Shown: one piece after another, positions 7,232 through 18,241 of the stretch | Position numbering within the stretch: the first letter of the stretch is position 1 | Layout of the letters: each line of letters opens with the position of its first letter | Assembly: GCF_000967965.1 (NCBI RefSeq) | Contig: NZ_LACC01000024.1 | Coordinates: forward strand, 58,459 to 122,458 | DNA: 64,000 nucleotides | DNA from: Pseudomonas fluorescens | GTDB taxonomy: Bacteria > Pseudomonadota > Gammaproteobacteria > Pseudomonadales > Pseudomonadaceae | Reading direction: 5' to 3' | The notes under the pieces: model-generated | What the model saw: only the letters and a program-made list of their open reading frames with translations | Told to the model about the DNA's origin: nothing | Database searches by the model: none | Program-made: the position numbers and the translations under genes

Positions 7232-8521
7232 ATGTCAAGCCAGTCCGCTTTTGCCTACTCCGCCACCCGGAACAACGTAGGGGCCCTCGATACGACGTTT
7301 GCCGCCAACGGCAAAACCCAGGTCTATTTCGCCGACAGTCTTTTCAGCCTGGCCAATGACGTTGCGATCGATGCCCAAGGTCGCTTGCTGGTAGCCGCAA
7401 AAGTCGGCATGGCCGATGGCAGCCGCTTTGGCCTGGCCCGTTTACTCGCCGATGGTTGCGCAGACCTGACGTTCGGCAAACAAGGCAGTGTCATCGGGCA
7501 ATTCGAACCGGGGTTCGAAGCCATGGCCACCAAGGTCCTGGTCTTGCCCGACGGCAATATCCTGCTGGCCGGCCTGCAATATGAAAACGCGCACCGCACG
7601 CTCCCGTCCCTGGCATTGCTGGATCAGGATGGCCGCCTGGTGCAAGGTTTTGGCGATAATGGCCGCCGTGTCGTGCGATTGCCTGGCGGTCTGTCCCTGG
7701 GCATGCGTGATAAATGGCTCCCTCCCGGTGTGCCGGGCGCAGAAGCCTGCGATGTGGCCGTACAGCAAGACGGCCGGATCCTGATCCTGGCCAACCATCA
7801 CTTCGAACTGGCCGATCACGTCGGCATGTTGATACGACTGGATGTCGAAGGCTCGCTGGACTACTCGTTCAACGGCCGCGGCTTCGTGATGGTCCGGCAC
7901 CTGCTGATGAATACCTGGCTCAGCAGCCTGACGGTACAACGCGATGGTCGAATCCTGGTCGGTGGATCGATCAACTTCCCTGAAGAAGGCTTGCTGGCAC
8001 GCTATCACCCGGACGGTCGCCTCGACGACCGTTTTGCCGTGGACGGATTCATGACCTTCAAGGCGCAAGGACATGGCGCCCGGGTCAACCGGGTGGTTCA
8101 GCAAAACGAAGGCGACATCCTGTGTTATGGCAGCAGTTGCGAGCCAATGCACTGCCTGACATACAAAATGCACAGCAACGGCCGACCCGACACTCATTGC
8201 AACGGAGGACACCCGCAACGGCGGGATATCGGTTACAGCGGATGCCAGTGGACCGCCGCGCAGCTACAGCCCGATGGCAGTGTGCTGACGGCGGGCGCCA
8301 CCATCGGCGGCGTCGAAGCAGACTTCATTCTCGGGCGATGCCTGCCCAACGGCCTTCCCGATCGCCATTTTGGCAAAGGCAGCGGCTATACACGTACCCG
8401 TCTCGGCCCCAGCCTGGATACCGCCACCTGTGTCGCCGCGCAAGCCGATGGAAACATCGTCGTTGGAGGCTATTCGCTGCACGGAAACTACAAGGCGGTC
8501 GTCGCTCGCTTCCAGGGATAA
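7232..8521 (+). CDS. delta-60 repeat (DUF5122-like) beta-propeller protein
   Basis: 429 residues made of tandem repeats of roughly 55-60 residues. Each has a segment like LDxTFxxxGxxxV, then QxDGRILVAG and a closing motif such as ARLLADG or ARYHPDGRLDDRF. Examples are ALDTTFAANGKTQV, DAQGRLLVAA, LPDGNILLAG, QQDGRILILA, QRDGRILVGG and QADGNIVVGG. This is the delta-60 repeat pattern, expected to fold as a beta-propeller. No signal peptide or enzyme domain is visible, so the role is unknown. The start was set at ATG 7232, nine bases after AAGGAG (7217-7222); an in-frame ATG at 7223 directly abuts that site and is unlikely. Confidence 0.85.
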   Translation: MSSQSAFAYSATRNNVGALDTTFAANGKTQVYFADSLFSLANDVAIDAQGRLLVAAKVGMADGSRFGLARLLADGCADLTFGKQGSVIGQFEPGFEAMATKVLVLPDGNILLAGLQYENAHRTLPSLALLDQDGRLVQGFGDNGRRVVRLPGGLSLGMRDKWLPPGVPGAEACDVAVQQDGRILILANHHFELADHVGMLIRLDVEGSLDYSFNGRGFVMVRHLLMNTWLSSLTVQRDGRILVGGSINFPEEGLLARYHPDGRLDDRFAVDGFMTFKAQGHGARVNRVVQQNEGDILCYGSSCEPMHCLTYKMHSNGRPDTHCNGGHPQRRDIGYSGCQWTAAQLQPDGSVLTAGATIGGVEADFILGRCLPNGLPDRHFGKGSGYTRTRLGPSLDTATCVAAQADGNIVVGGYSLHGNYKAVVARFQG

Positions 8522-8599
8522 ACACCGGCATTTTTCCTGCGCTTGATCTTCTGGTGCGCTTGCGGCAAGTTGCGCGCTTCTCAAGACAAGGAGCAGCCG

Positions 8600-10102
8600 A
8601 TGTCCGGTTCAATGGCCCAGGCGTTCGCGCACAACTTTCTCGGGCACTCGCCCCGTTGGTACAAGGCCTGCATCGTCGGCTTTCTCATCCTCAATGCCCT
8701 GGTGCTCTGGACCGCAGGCCCGGTGGCTGCCGGCTGGCTACTGGTGCTGGAGTTCATCTTCACCCTGGCCATGGCGCTCAAATGCTATCCGCTGATGCCC
8801 GGCGGCCTGCTGTTGATTGAAGCCCTGCTGCTGAAGATGACCACGCCCCAGGCGCTGTACGACGAGTTGCTGCACAACTTCCCGGTGATCCTGCTGCTGA
8901 TGTTCATGGTGGCCGGTATCTATTTCATGAAGGACCTGTTGCTGTACCTGTTCTCGCGCTTGTTGCTCGGGGTCCGCTCCAAGGCCCTGCTGGCCCTGAT
9001 GTTCTGCTTTCTTTCGGCCTTTCTGTCGGCGTTCCTCGACGCCCTGACCGTGACCGCCGTGATCATCAGTGCCGCCGTAGGCTTTTACTCGGTGTATCAC
9101 CGCGTTGCCTCGGGCAACGATCCGCGCCAGGACAGCGAGTTCAGCGACGACCAACATCTGCCCACCCTGCATCAGGGTGATCTGGAACAGTTCCGCGCCT
9201 TCCTGCGCAGCCTGCTGATGCACGGCGCCGTGGGCACCGCGCTGGGCGGTGTCTGTACGCTGGTCGGCGAACCGCAGAACCTGCTGATCGGCCATGAAAT
9301 GGGCTGGCACTTCTCCGAGTTCTTTACCCGGGTTGCGCCGGTATCCCTGCCGGTACTGGTTGCCGGGCTGGTAACCTGCGTCCTGCTGGAAAAACTGCGC
9401 TGGTTCGGATACGGCACGCTGCTGCCGGATAACGTCCGTGCGGTGCTGGCCAACTACGCCGCCGAAGACAATGCCGAGCGCACCACGCGCCAACGCGCAG
9501 CGCTTCTGGTGCAAGGCTTTGCGGCATTGATTCTGATTGCCGGGCTGGCGTTCCACATCGCCGAAGTGGGCTTGATCGGCTTGATGGTGATCGTGCTGAT
9601 CACCGCCTTCACCGGTATCACCGACGAACACCGCCTGGGCACCGCGTTCAAGGACGCCATGCCGTTCACCTCATTGCTGGTGGTGTTTTTCGCCGTGGTC
9701 GCGGTGATTCACGATCAGCAACTGTTCGCCCCGTTGATCCACTGGGTGCTGACGCTTCCGGCAGACCAACAACCGGGCATGCTGTTCATTGCCAACGGCC
9801 TGCTGTCCGCCATCAGCGACAATGTGTTCGTGGCGACCATTTACATCACCGAAGTGAAGCGCGCTTTCATGGCGGGCGAGATGACCCGTGAGCACTTCGA
9901 AACCCTGGCCATCGCGATCAATACCGGCACCAACCTGCCGAGCGTGGCGACGCCCAACGGTCAGGCGGCATTCCTGTTCCTGCTGACCTCGGCGATCGCA
10001 CCGCTGGTGCGCCTGTCTTACGGGCGGATGGTCTGGATGGCATTGCCGTACACCGTGGTGATGGGCTTGCTCGGGTGGTATGCGGTGAGTTACTGGCTCT
10101 GA
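8600..10102 (+). CDS. nhaB: NhaB Na+/H+ antiporter
   Basis: 500-residue polytopic inner-membrane protein, the usual length for NhaB. It opens with MSGSMAQAFAHNFLGHSP followed by about a dozen hydrophobic segments, and has the charged NhaB-type segments FLDALTVTAVI, LVGEPQNLLIGHEMGW and ISDNVFVATIYITEVKRA. It exchanges internal sodium for external protons and serves in salt and pH tolerance. ATG 8600 is seven bases downstream of AAGGAG (8588-8593). A perfect REP palindrome separates it from the convergent zwf. Confidence 0.95.
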   Translation: MSGSMAQAFAHNFLGHSPRWYKACIVGFLILNALVLWTAGPVAAGWLLVLEFIFTLAMALKCYPLMPGGLLLIEALLLKMTTPQALYDELLHNFPVILLLMFMVAGIYFMKDLLLYLFSRLLLGVRSKALLALMFCFLSAFLSAFLDALTVTAVIISAAVGFYSVYHRVASGNDPRQDSEFSDDQHLPTLHQGDLEQFRAFLRSLLMHGAVGTALGGVCTLVGEPQNLLIGHEMGWHFSEFFTRVAPVSLPVLVAGLVTCVLLEKLRWFGYGTLLPDNVRAVLANYAAEDNAERTTRQRAALLVQGFAALILIAGLAFHIAEVGLIGLMVIVLITAFTGITDEHRLGTAFKDAMPFTSLLVVFFAVVAVIHDQQLFAPLIHWVLTLPADQQPGMLFIANGLLSAISDNVFVATIYITEVKRAFMAGEMTREHFETLAIAINTGTNLPSVATPNGQAAFLFLLTSAIAPLVRLSYGRMVWMALPYTVVMGLLGWYAVSYWL

Positions 10103-10111
10103 CACTGCCGC

Positions 10112-10143
10112 CTCCTGTGGGAGCGAGCTCGCTCCCACAGGAG
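10112..10143. repeat. REP-type perfect palindrome
   Basis: A perfect 32-base palindrome built on GTGGGAGCGAGCTCGCTCCCAC lies between the convergent nhaB and zwf genes. It is a Pseudomonas REP-like element that may also serve as a transcription or RNA-processing barrier. Confidence 0.85.
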
Positions 10144-10149
10144 ATAGTG

Positions 10150-11669
<1,520 letters not shown>

Positions 11670-11673
<4 letters not shown>

Positions 11674-12650
11674 TTTTTCGAGGTCTCCACATGGCCGCCG
11701 AAGCCGAAGCGCTGGGCCGAGAGAATCTTGTCGCCAAAGGTGCCTTGCCCACGGGAACGGTAGCGGGAGAACAGCGAGTTCGACAGCACCGGCACCGGCA
11801 CCGCTTGCTCCATGGCAGCTTCGATGGTCCATTGACCTTCACCGCTATCGGCCACGGACCCGGAGAAACCGTCGAGTTTCGGATCGCCGGCCAGGGCGTC
11901 GGCAGTCAGGTCCAGCAACCACGAGGACACCACGCTGCCACGGCGCCACACTTCGGCGATATCGGCGACGTTCAGGTCAAAACGCTGGTCTTGCGGCAGG
12001 CTCTCGCTGTTTTTGGTCTTGAGGATGTCGAAGCCTTCTGCAAACGCCTGCATCATCCCGTATTCGATGCCGTTGTGGATCATCTTCACGAAGTGCCCGG
12101 CACCAGCGGGACCGGCGTGAATGTAACCACGCTCGGCACGATCGTCGTCGGACTTGCGGTCCTTGGTGCGCGGGATGTCGCCCATGCCCGGGGCCAGGGT
12201 TGCGAACAGCGGGTCGAGGCGTTTAACGGTCTCGGCATCACCGCCGATCATCATGCAGTAACCGCGTTCCAGGCCCCAGACGCCGCCGGACGTACCGACG
12301 TCGATGTAGTGCAGGCCTTTTTCCGACAGGGTCTTCGCCCGGCGGATATCGTCCTTATAGAAGGTGTTGCCGCCGTCGATGATGGTGTCGCCGGCTTCGA
12401 GCAAGGTGCTCAGGGTGTCGATAGTTTCTTCGGTCGGCGCGCCGGCCGGCAGCATGACCCAGACCGCACGCGGTTTGGCCAGGCCAGCGACCAGTGCTGG
12501 CAGGTCGGTGACGCCGGTGGAGCCCTCTGTGGCCAGGGCTTCGACAAAGGCGGTATTGCGGTCATAAACAACGGTGGTGTGCCCGTTGAGCATCAGGCGC
12601 CGCGCAATATTGCCGCCCATGCGGCCCAGTCCAATAATCCCGAGTTGCAT
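11670..12650 (-). CDS. gnd: 6-phosphogluconate dehydrogenase, decarboxylating (short NAD-type)
   Basis: 326 residues, matching the short 6PGDH class rather than the approximately 470-residue E. coli type. Features: the Rossmann fingerprint GLGRMGGN (7-14) and Asp30 at the end of the second strand (VVYDRN), which favours NAD+ over NADP+. Other motifs are DGGNTFYKDD, the substrate segment DVGTSGGVWG and KMIHNGIEYGMMQ with the catalytic Lys and Asn. It converts 6-phosphogluconate to ribulose-5-phosphate and CO2. First gene of the gnd-zwf pair; ATG 12650. Cofactor preference is inferred from sequence. Confidence 0.93.
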
Positions 12651-12922
12651 GTGCTGATGCTCCCTACTACAAATAAAAGTGTGTCAAAGGTTATAGCCCA
12701 ACGCGACTCATGAGGTTAGTCCAGAGCGTTGGCGTGAAGTTTCCGGGCATTGTGCCCGATCCTGATGGTTAACGTCGGGAATCAAACCGAAGACACAACG
12801 ACCATGAAAAATAAAAAAGTTCCCTTTGGGGGCAAAAGAAATCAAAATTGGCGCCGATAGTAGGTCAGCCCCGGATTTCGAGGCGTACCTACAGTTGAGA
12901 CACGCCATTTGCGAGGTGAGCA

Positions 12923-13105
12923 ATGGGCACAGTACATACCGCACTGCCAGCACAAACCCTTTACGTCACAATCCGTCGCGATGAATTGCGCCAGTTGAAA
13001 GACGAACGCGATCAGTTGAAGCAGGAACTGGCGCATTTGCGGCTGTTGCTGCAAACCGGCCAGACGCAGCCCCTGGCTGTGACGCAACGCGCCCCACTCG
13101 CCTGA
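12923..13105 (+). CDS. small coiled-coil protein (60 aa)
   Basis: 60-residue product beginning MGTVHTALPAQ, with a central heptad-like helix (about residues 18-45, rich in Leu, Glu, Asp, Lys and Arg, as in DELRQLKDERDQLKQELAHL) that should form a coiled coil. GAGG lies six bases before ATG 12923. No signal peptide and no recognised family. The helical character and ribosome site favour a real gene over chance; the opposite-strand frames look like noise. Confidence 0.6.
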   Translation: MGTVHTALPAQTLYVTIRRDELRQLKDERDQLKQELAHLRLLLQTGQTQPLAVTQRAPLA

Positions 13106-13311
13106 CCCCCTCCTTTCAAGCGGGAGCAGTCTGCACTGCTTCCGCACCGGCTCGCGACCTTCTCCGAGCAGGCTTCCCGTCCCGCGATAGCCACGAAGGC
13201 CGTTGGTGAAGTTAATTCCCATTTAACGGATTCGGCGGATAATGCCATTTCGACACTGCTTCATTGATTCATGGACGAAAGGCATCCGACATCTGTAGTG
13301 GGAGGCAAACC

Positions 13312-13521
13312 ATGAAACGCACCGCAATGATTCTCGCCGGCCTGATGGCCTTGGGCTCAACCAGTGCTTTTGCCGAAGGTGGAGCCGAACGCATGCGCTA
13401 TTACTACGAAAGCCTGCGACTGGCCCAGCAAGAAGCCCTCGGCCACCCTGTCCAGAGCACTGAGCTGCGGGTTCCGGACGATCAAACCGCACAAATGACT
13501 GAAACCTACAGACCGAAATGA
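13312..13521 (+). CDS. small secreted protein (69 aa)
   Basis: 69 residues: a clean signal peptide (MKRTAMILAGLMALGSTSAFA, cleaved near residue 21), then a short charged mature part of about 48 residues. Excellent ribosome site GGAGG seven bases upstream of ATG 13312, and a strong terminator 45 bases after the stop. Probably periplasmic; no characterised family recognised. An in-frame ATG at 13264 lacks a ribosome site and would bury the signal peptide. Confidence 0.75.
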   Translation: MKRTAMILAGLMALGSTSAFAEGGAERMRYYYESLRLAQQEALGHPVQSTELRVPDDQTAQMTETYRPK

Positions 13522-13565
13522 TCCATGGGCTTCTGACTGCGGCGCCATGGCCACAGAAGACTGTC

Positions 13566-13592
13566 GGGCGTCCTGACGGACGCCCTTTTTTT
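13566..13592. terminator. rho-independent terminator
   Basis: Perfect eight-base stem GGGCGTCC / GGACGCCC around a TGAC loop, followed by seven Ts. It ends the small secreted protein gene and lies before the end of the convergent acetyltransferase gene. Confidence 0.9.
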
Positions 13593-13602
13593 GCCAGTTG
13601 AA

Positions 13603-14094
13603 TCAGAGGCTCTTGGTCCAGAACAGCATCCGCCCATGGGCCGGGTCGAACATGCCGGGGGCGAAACCGGCTTTTTCATAGGAACCCTGGGCCACGGCAT
13701 TGCCCTCCAGCACTTCCAGGGTCAGCTTGCAGCAGCCACGCTGACGGGCGATGTCCTCGACCTTTTGCAACATCCTCTGGCTCAAGCCCAGGCCGCGAAA
13801 TTTTTTCACCACCGCCACATCGTGCACATTGACCAGCGGCCGGCAGGCAAAGGTCGAGAATCCCTCGAAGCAATTGACCAGCCCGGCCGGTTCGCCACCG
13901 ACAAAGGCCAGCACACTGAAAGCGTGGGGGCGCCGGGCAAGCTCGGCCGGGAGTTGTTCCAGTACATCGGCCGGCAACGGCTGGCCGCCGCCCATCGGGT
14001 CCTCGGCGTAGTGGTTCAACACCAGGCAAATAGCTTCGGCATGCACCGGATTGGTGTAACTGGCCTGAAGCACAAGAATTTCTGCGGAGTCCAT
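13603..14094 (-). CDS. GNAT-family N-acetyltransferase
   Basis: 163 residues with the GNAT fold. Strand beta-4 (LVNVHDVAVVKKFRGLGLS) leads into the acetyl-CoA pyrophosphate loop, here KKFRGLGLSQRM, matching Q/R-x-x-G-x-G/A. The C-terminal part (LTLEVLEGNAVAQGSYEKAGF) carries the usual N-x-x-A-x-x-x-Y-E-K-x-G-F signature. It transfers an acetyl group from acetyl-CoA to an unknown amine. The second Met (14094) was chosen because GAGG sits six bases before it and only one base before the first Met (14100). Confidence 0.88.
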   Translation of the reverse strand: MDSAEILVLQASYTNPVHAEAICLVLNHYAEDPMGGGQPLPADVLEQLPAELARRPHAFSVLAFVGGEPAGLVNCFEGFSTFACRPLVNVHDVAVVKKFRGLGLSQRMLQKVEDIARQRGCCKLTLEVLEGNAVAQGSYEKAGFAPGMFDPAHGRMLFWTKSL

Positions 14095-14210
14095 TTCCAT
14101 CCTCGATCACACATAAAGTAGCCCCCAGCATGTATTCACGCTGAAGTGCCGGCAGACCATAGCGCGAGCACCGTGGTACCGACAATCGCAACCGAGGAAA
14201 TCTTTGGCAC

Positions 14211-14792
14211 TCAAGCGCCCCAGATCAACGCCTCCGTCCACCCCAGTTCGACAAAATCCTCGGCCCGCAAGTGCGACTCACCGGCGCAGAAAAACTCGTC
14301 GAGTTGTGGTGGCTGGACCGAGGTGCCGCTGAGCATGGCGTGAACCTGGCCGCGGTGATGGATCTGGTGTTCAAACAAATGGGACAGCAGGCGCAAGCGA
14401 CTGTCGTATTGCGGAGTGTCCCGGGCGATGGTCACGATTTTGCCGAGGTCGGCATCGCGCATCTGCTCGCAGTAGGCGATCAGCCGGCGGTCGACGTGGG
14501 CCTGTTCGCCAACCAGGTCCGGCGCCATGAGACAGGGTTCGTCTTCCTTGAAAAACACCCGGCAATCGGGATGCGGATCATCGCCGCGCAGTTCGCGCTC
14601 CAGGGCGTCCACATAAAACCAGTCACAGGTGAGGATGTGGTTGAGGGTGGCGCGGATCGTCGGGAAGAAACTGACCCTGGGTGCGCTCAGTTCCTGCGGG
14701 CTCAACTGACGCCAGGCCTTGGCCAGTCGGTGATTGGACCAGGCGTTCTGATAGGCCATGGTCAGCAAATGGTGCGACAGGGGCTGATTCAT
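14211..14792 (-). CDS. DinB-family protein
   Basis: 193 residues, mainly helical, with the three histidines expected of the DinB/YfiT four-helix bundle metal site: one in TLNHILTCDWFY and two in HLFEHQIHHRGQVHAML. Members bind a divalent metal and often act as thiol-dependent transferases or damage-inducible proteins; the substrate here is unknown. GGAGCAG precedes ATG 14792. It lies 26 bases after zapE on the same strand and may be co-transcribed with it. Confidence 0.88.
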   Translation of the reverse strand: MNQPLSHHLLTMAYQNAWSNHRLAKAWRQLSPQELSAPRVSFFPTIRATLNHILTCDWFYVDALERELRGDDPHPDCRVFFKEDEPCLMAPDLVGEQAHVDRRLIAYCEQMRDADLGKIVTIARDTPQYDSRLRLLSHLFEHQIHHRGQVHAMLSGTSVQPPQLDEFFCAGESHLRAEDFVELGWTEALIWGA

Positions 14793-14818
14793 CTTCGCTG
14801 CTCCCGATCAAATCCGGA

Positions 14819-15937
14819 TCAAACTTCGGCAAACCGCTGCAGTTGCATTTCCTGCAATCGACTGAGGGTACGGCGGAACGGGAATTCCAGATAACCCTCA
14901 GTGTAAAGCGATGCCATCGGTACTTGCGCTTCAAGGTACAGCGGCACCTTGCGGTCGTAGCACTCGTCCACCAGGGCAATGAACCGTCGCACACCGTCGT
15001 CATGCACTGACAACTGCGGCAACTCGCGATCTCCCGCGTCCACCCGCTCGACACCGTCCTCGGTACCGCGGGCAATGCGTCCGGCGCGTTTCTGTGCGCT
15101 GAGGTTGGGCACGTCACTCAACAGAATAGCGCCGTAGGTATCGCACAGGGCGATGAAATCCATGGCCGCGAAGGGTTGCTCGCACAGCGCGGCGTAACGG
15201 GTCCAGAGCACCGTCGGGCTGGCCTTGACCACCTCGAGGGTGCGGTAACCGACCTCTATCGGCTCGCGAGAGACTGACTGGCCTGCGCTCAACATCTGGA
15301 ACACTTCACCCAGCGCGCCGGGCCTGCCGGATTCGGCCACCCAGTAACGTTGCGAACCGGCCCCCGGATGCAGGCGGTGGTCTTCCCCGCCATCCACTGC
15401 AATCACCTGCATGTGTTGCTTGATCGCCGCGATGGCGGGCATGAAACGGTCGCGATTGAAGCCGTCGGCGTACAACTGGTCCGGCGGCAGATTGGACGTG
15501 CAGACCACCACCACACCCTGTTCGAACATCACCTGGAACAGGCGCCCGAGAATGATCGCGTCGCCGATGTCATTGACGAACAACTCGTCGAAACACAGCA
15601 CCCGCACTTCTTCGGCCAGTTCACGGGCCAACGCCTTGAGCGGATCGGCAGTGCCGGTCAGTTGAAACGAGCGCTGGTGCACCCAGCCCATGAAGTGGTG
15701 AAAGTGCTGACGCCGCGCCGGTACTCGCAGGCTTTGGTAGAACTGATCCATCAACCAGGTCTTGCCCCGCCCCACCGGCCCCCACAGGTACACGCCGGAA
15801 ATGTGCGCGCGGCCTTCGTGCAGCGCCTCGTGGCATTTTTGCAGGGCCCACACGGCATGTTCCTGGGCCTCGTCCTGGACGAAGCCCTTTTGTTCAATGG
15901 CATGCTGCCAGGCGCTTAAGGGGGAATCGATAGTCAT
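14819..15937 (-). CDS. zapE: ZapE, AFG1-type cell-division ATPase
   Basis: 372 residues (380 if translation begins at the in-frame ATG at 15961). P-loop ATPase of the AFG1/ZapE family: Walker A GPVGRGKT, Walker B LCFDELFVNDIGDA, and further AFG1 motifs HFHHFMGWVH and CTSNLPPDQLYADGF. In gamma-proteobacteria ZapE joins the constricting Z-ring and affects FtsZ polymers under stress. ATG 15937 (MTIDSPLSAW) was preferred because family members start close to this helix; neither start has a strong ribosome site, so the N-terminus is uncertain. Confidence 0.9.
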   Translation of the reverse strand: MTIDSPLSAWQHAIEQKGFVQDEAQEHAVWALQKCHEALHEGRAHISGVYLWGPVGRGKTWLMDQFYQSLRVPARRQHFHHFMGWVHQRSFQLTGTADPLKALARELAEEVRVLCFDELFVNDIGDAIILGRLFQVMFEQGVVVVCTSNLPPDQLYADGFNRDRFMPAIAAIKQHMQVIAVDGGEDHRLHPGAGSQRYWVAESGRPGALGEVFQMLSAGQSVSREPIEVGYRTLEVVKASPTVLWTRYAALCEQPFAAMDFIALCDTYGAILLSDVPNLSAQKRAGRIARGTEDGVERVDAGDRELPQLSVHDDGVRRFIALVDECYDRKVPLYLEAQVPMASLYTEGYLEFPFRRTLSRLQEMQLQRFAEV

Positions 15938-16094
15938 GGGCGGCAGTATGCCATTGCGCATGAATAACGCGACCAGTGATCGGCGATTTTATGCAGAAAG
16001 GAAAAGCGCCTTGACGATTTAGATTCCAGCATCATATTTAATAGATGTTGATACAAATCTATAGCCTCTGTCGCCATCCCTCTGGAGTCATCCC

Positions 16095-17147
16095 ATGCAT
16101 TACAGAGTTTTCGGTCGTAAAACCGGCTTGCGTGTTTCCGAACTGGCGTTGGGCGCCGGCAACTTTGGTACCGGTTGGGGTCATGGCGCCGAGCGCGACG
16201 AAGCCAGGCGCATTTTTGATGGCTACCTGGAAGCCGGCGGCAACTTCATCGATACCGCCAATGGCTATCAGGGCGGGCAGTCCGAGGCCATGCTCAGCGA
16301 ATTCATCGCCGCAGAACGGGATCGCCTGGTCATCGCCACCAAATACACCCTCGGGACTACACCGGCGGCCGGCATTTCCCACACTGGCAACAGCCGCAAG
16401 AACATGGTGCGCGCCGTGGAAGAAAGCCTGAAACGCCTGAAGACCGAGCATATCGACCTGTTCTGGGCCCACATGAGTGATGGCGTAACGCCCATGGAAG
16501 AGATCCTGCGCGGGTTCGACGACCTGGTCAGTGCCGGAAAGATTCATTACGCCGGGCTGTCGAACTTTCCCGCGTGGCGTATCGCCCGTGCCGACCTGCT
16601 GGCCGAGGTGCGCGGTTTTGCGCCGATTGCCGCGATCCAGGTCGAGTACAGCCTCGCCGAGCGCACCGCTGAGCGTGAACAACTGCCGATGGCCGAAGCC
16701 CTGGGCCTGGCCGCGACCTTGTGGTCGCCGCTGGGTGGCGGCTTCCTGACTGGCAAGTATCGCAACAGTGAGGGCGACAATCGCGCGAACAAGCTCGGCG
16801 TGCTGATTCACGCCGAAAAAAGCGCCCGCGAAACCGCCCTGCTCGACACCTTGATCGATGTCGCCGCAGAACTGGACGCCAGCCCGACCCACGTGGCCAT
16901 TGCCTGGTTGCGGGAGAAGGCCCGGCGCTCGACCACGGCACTGATCCCGATCCTCGGCTCCCGGACCCGGGAGCAACTGGACGCCACGTTGGGCGCGCTG
17001 AATGTGCAGTTGAGCACCGAGCAACTGGCACGACTGGACGGCGTCAGTGACGTGGCCAAGGGCGTGCCGCACGAATCCATTTCCGGTTCGTTCGCGCGGT
17101 TCAGCGGGGGGCAGATCCTCGACTTGCCAATCGTTCCGGTGGCCTGA
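16095..17147 (+). CDS. aldo/keto reductase
   Basis: 350 residues, (beta/alpha)8 aldo/keto reductase, NADPH-dependent. The catalytic residues are recognisable: Asp and Tyr in FIDTANGYQGG (Tyr acid), Lys in VIATKYTLG and His in IDLFWAHMSDG. The C-terminal coenzyme segment is ALIPILGSRTREQLD. Substrate cannot be told from sequence. GGAG lies upstream of ATG 16095. It is a single-gene unit bounded by zapE on the left (divergent) and a REP pair on the right. Confidence 0.92.
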   Translation: MHYRVFGRKTGLRVSELALGAGNFGTGWGHGAERDEARRIFDGYLEAGGNFIDTANGYQGGQSEAMLSEFIAAERDRLVIATKYTLGTTPAAGISHTGNSRKNMVRAVEESLKRLKTEHIDLFWAHMSDGVTPMEEILRGFDDLVSAGKIHYAGLSNFPAWRIARADLLAEVRGFAPIAAIQVEYSLAERTAEREQLPMAEALGLAATLWSPLGGGFLTGKYRNSEGDNRANKLGVLIHAEKSARETALLDTLIDVAAELDASPTHVAIAWLREKARRSTTALIPILGSRTREQLDATLGALNVQLSTEQLARLDGVSDVAKGVPHESISGSFARFSGGQILDLPIVPVA

Positions 17148-17158
17148 CACCGCCAAAA

Positions 17159-17250
17159 CTGTAGGAGCGAGCCTGCTCGCGATGAGGGCGGAACATTCAA
17201 CATCTATGTTGGCTGAACGACCGCTATCGCGAGCAGGCTCGCTCCTACAG
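17159..17250. repeat. paired REP elements (BIME-like)
   Basis: Two inverted copies of a GTAGGAGCGAGCCTGCTCGC unit (starting 17161, and ending 17248 in the opposite sense) enclose about 50 bases. Lies between the convergent aldo/keto reductase and agmatinase genes. Confidence 0.85.
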
Positions 17251-17261
17251 GGTTAGGCGTA

Positions 17262-18221
17262 TTACCGATCAACCTTATGCCTGGCCGCATACAGACAAAG
17301 CATCTCCATCGCCAGCGTCGCCGCCGCCAGTGACGTGATCTCCGCGCTGTCATAGGCCGGAGCCACTTCCACCACGTCCATGCCCACCAGGTTGATCCCG
17401 CGCAGACCGCCGAGAATCTCCAGCGCCTGCACCGTGCTCAAGCCGCCGCACACGGGTGTTCCGGTGCCTGGGGCGAACGCCGGATCGAGGCAGTCGATGT
17501 CGAAGGTCAGGTAAACCGGGTTGTCGCCGACCCGCGCGCGAATCGCCTCGACAATCGCTTCGCAGCCACTGCGATGCACCTGCCACGCGTCGAGCACTTG
17601 AAAGCCTTGATGATCGTCGTTGGTGGTGCGCAAACCGATTTGTACCGAGCGCGACGGGTCCACCAGCCCTTCCCTGGCCGCGTGCCAGAACATGGTGCCG
17701 TGGTCGATGCGCTTGCCCTCTTCGTCCGGCCAGGTGTCGCTGTGGGCGTCGAAGTGGATCAGCGACAGCGCTCCGTGCTTGCGGGCATGGGCCTTGAGCA
17801 GCGGATAGGTGATGAAATGGTCGCCGCCAAAGGTCAGCATCGCCGTGCCGGCATTGAGGATGCGCTCAGCGTGGGCCTCAATCATTTCGGGCGTCGACTG
17901 CGGCGAGCCGTAATCGAAATCGCAATCGCCGTAATCGATGACCGCCAGGTGATCGAACGGATCAAACGTCCACGGCCAGTGCCGTTCCCAGGCGATCCCG
18001 GCAGAGGCGGCGCGAATGCCCCGTGGTCCGAAGCGTGCGCCGGGGCGGTTGCTGGTGGCCGTGTCGAACGGCACGCCACTGACGGCCACATCAACGCCAC
18101 GCAGGTCACGACTGTAGCGGCGACGCATGAAACTGGTGATACCGGCGTAGGTACTTTCAGCGGCCGTGCCGTATAGGCTGTCACGGGTGATGGCTTGATC
18201 GTTCTGCATCGGGACGTCCAT
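17262..18221 (-). CDS. speB: agmatinase
   Basis: 319-residue ureohydrolase that splits agmatine into putrescine and urea. The binuclear manganese site is intact: GGDHF, the DAHSD motif within LIHFDAHSDTW, and FDIDCLDPAFAPGTGTP. The sequence also shares the agmatinase segments PGARFGPRGIR and VGMDVVEVAPAYD, so it fits SpeB better than guanidinobutyrase (GbuA). AAGGAG sits eight bases before ATG 18221. It lies 20 bases after the gene for a polyamine-type binding protein, suggesting an uptake and breakdown unit, probably controlled by the LysR gene divergent from it. Confidence 0.93.
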   Translation of the reverse strand: MDVPMQNDQAITRDSLYGTAAESTYAGITSFMRRRYSRDLRGVDVAVSGVPFDTATSNRPGARFGPRGIRAASAGIAWERHWPWTFDPFDHLAVIDYGDCDFDYGSPQSTPEMIEAHAERILNAGTAMLTFGGDHFITYPLLKAHARKHGALSLIHFDAHSDTWPDEEGKRIDHGTMFWHAAREGLVDPSRSVQIGLRTTNDDHQGFQVLDAWQVHRSGCEAIVEAIRARVGDNPVYLTFDIDCLDPAFAPGTGTPVCGGLSTVQALEILGGLRGINLVGMDVVEVAPAYDSAEITSLAAATLAMEMLCLYAARHKVDR

Positions 18222-18241
18222 TGAAGGCTCCTTCTCTTTTC

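Noticed and set aside
12804..12860. Very short Lys-rich frame before the 60-residue coiled-coil gene
   Set aside because: Eighteen codons without a ribosome site; most likely leader sequence.
17159..17250. Possible CRISPR repeat
   Set aside because: Only two inverted copies with one insert, recurring singly at many intergenic places; this is REP/BIME structure, not an array.
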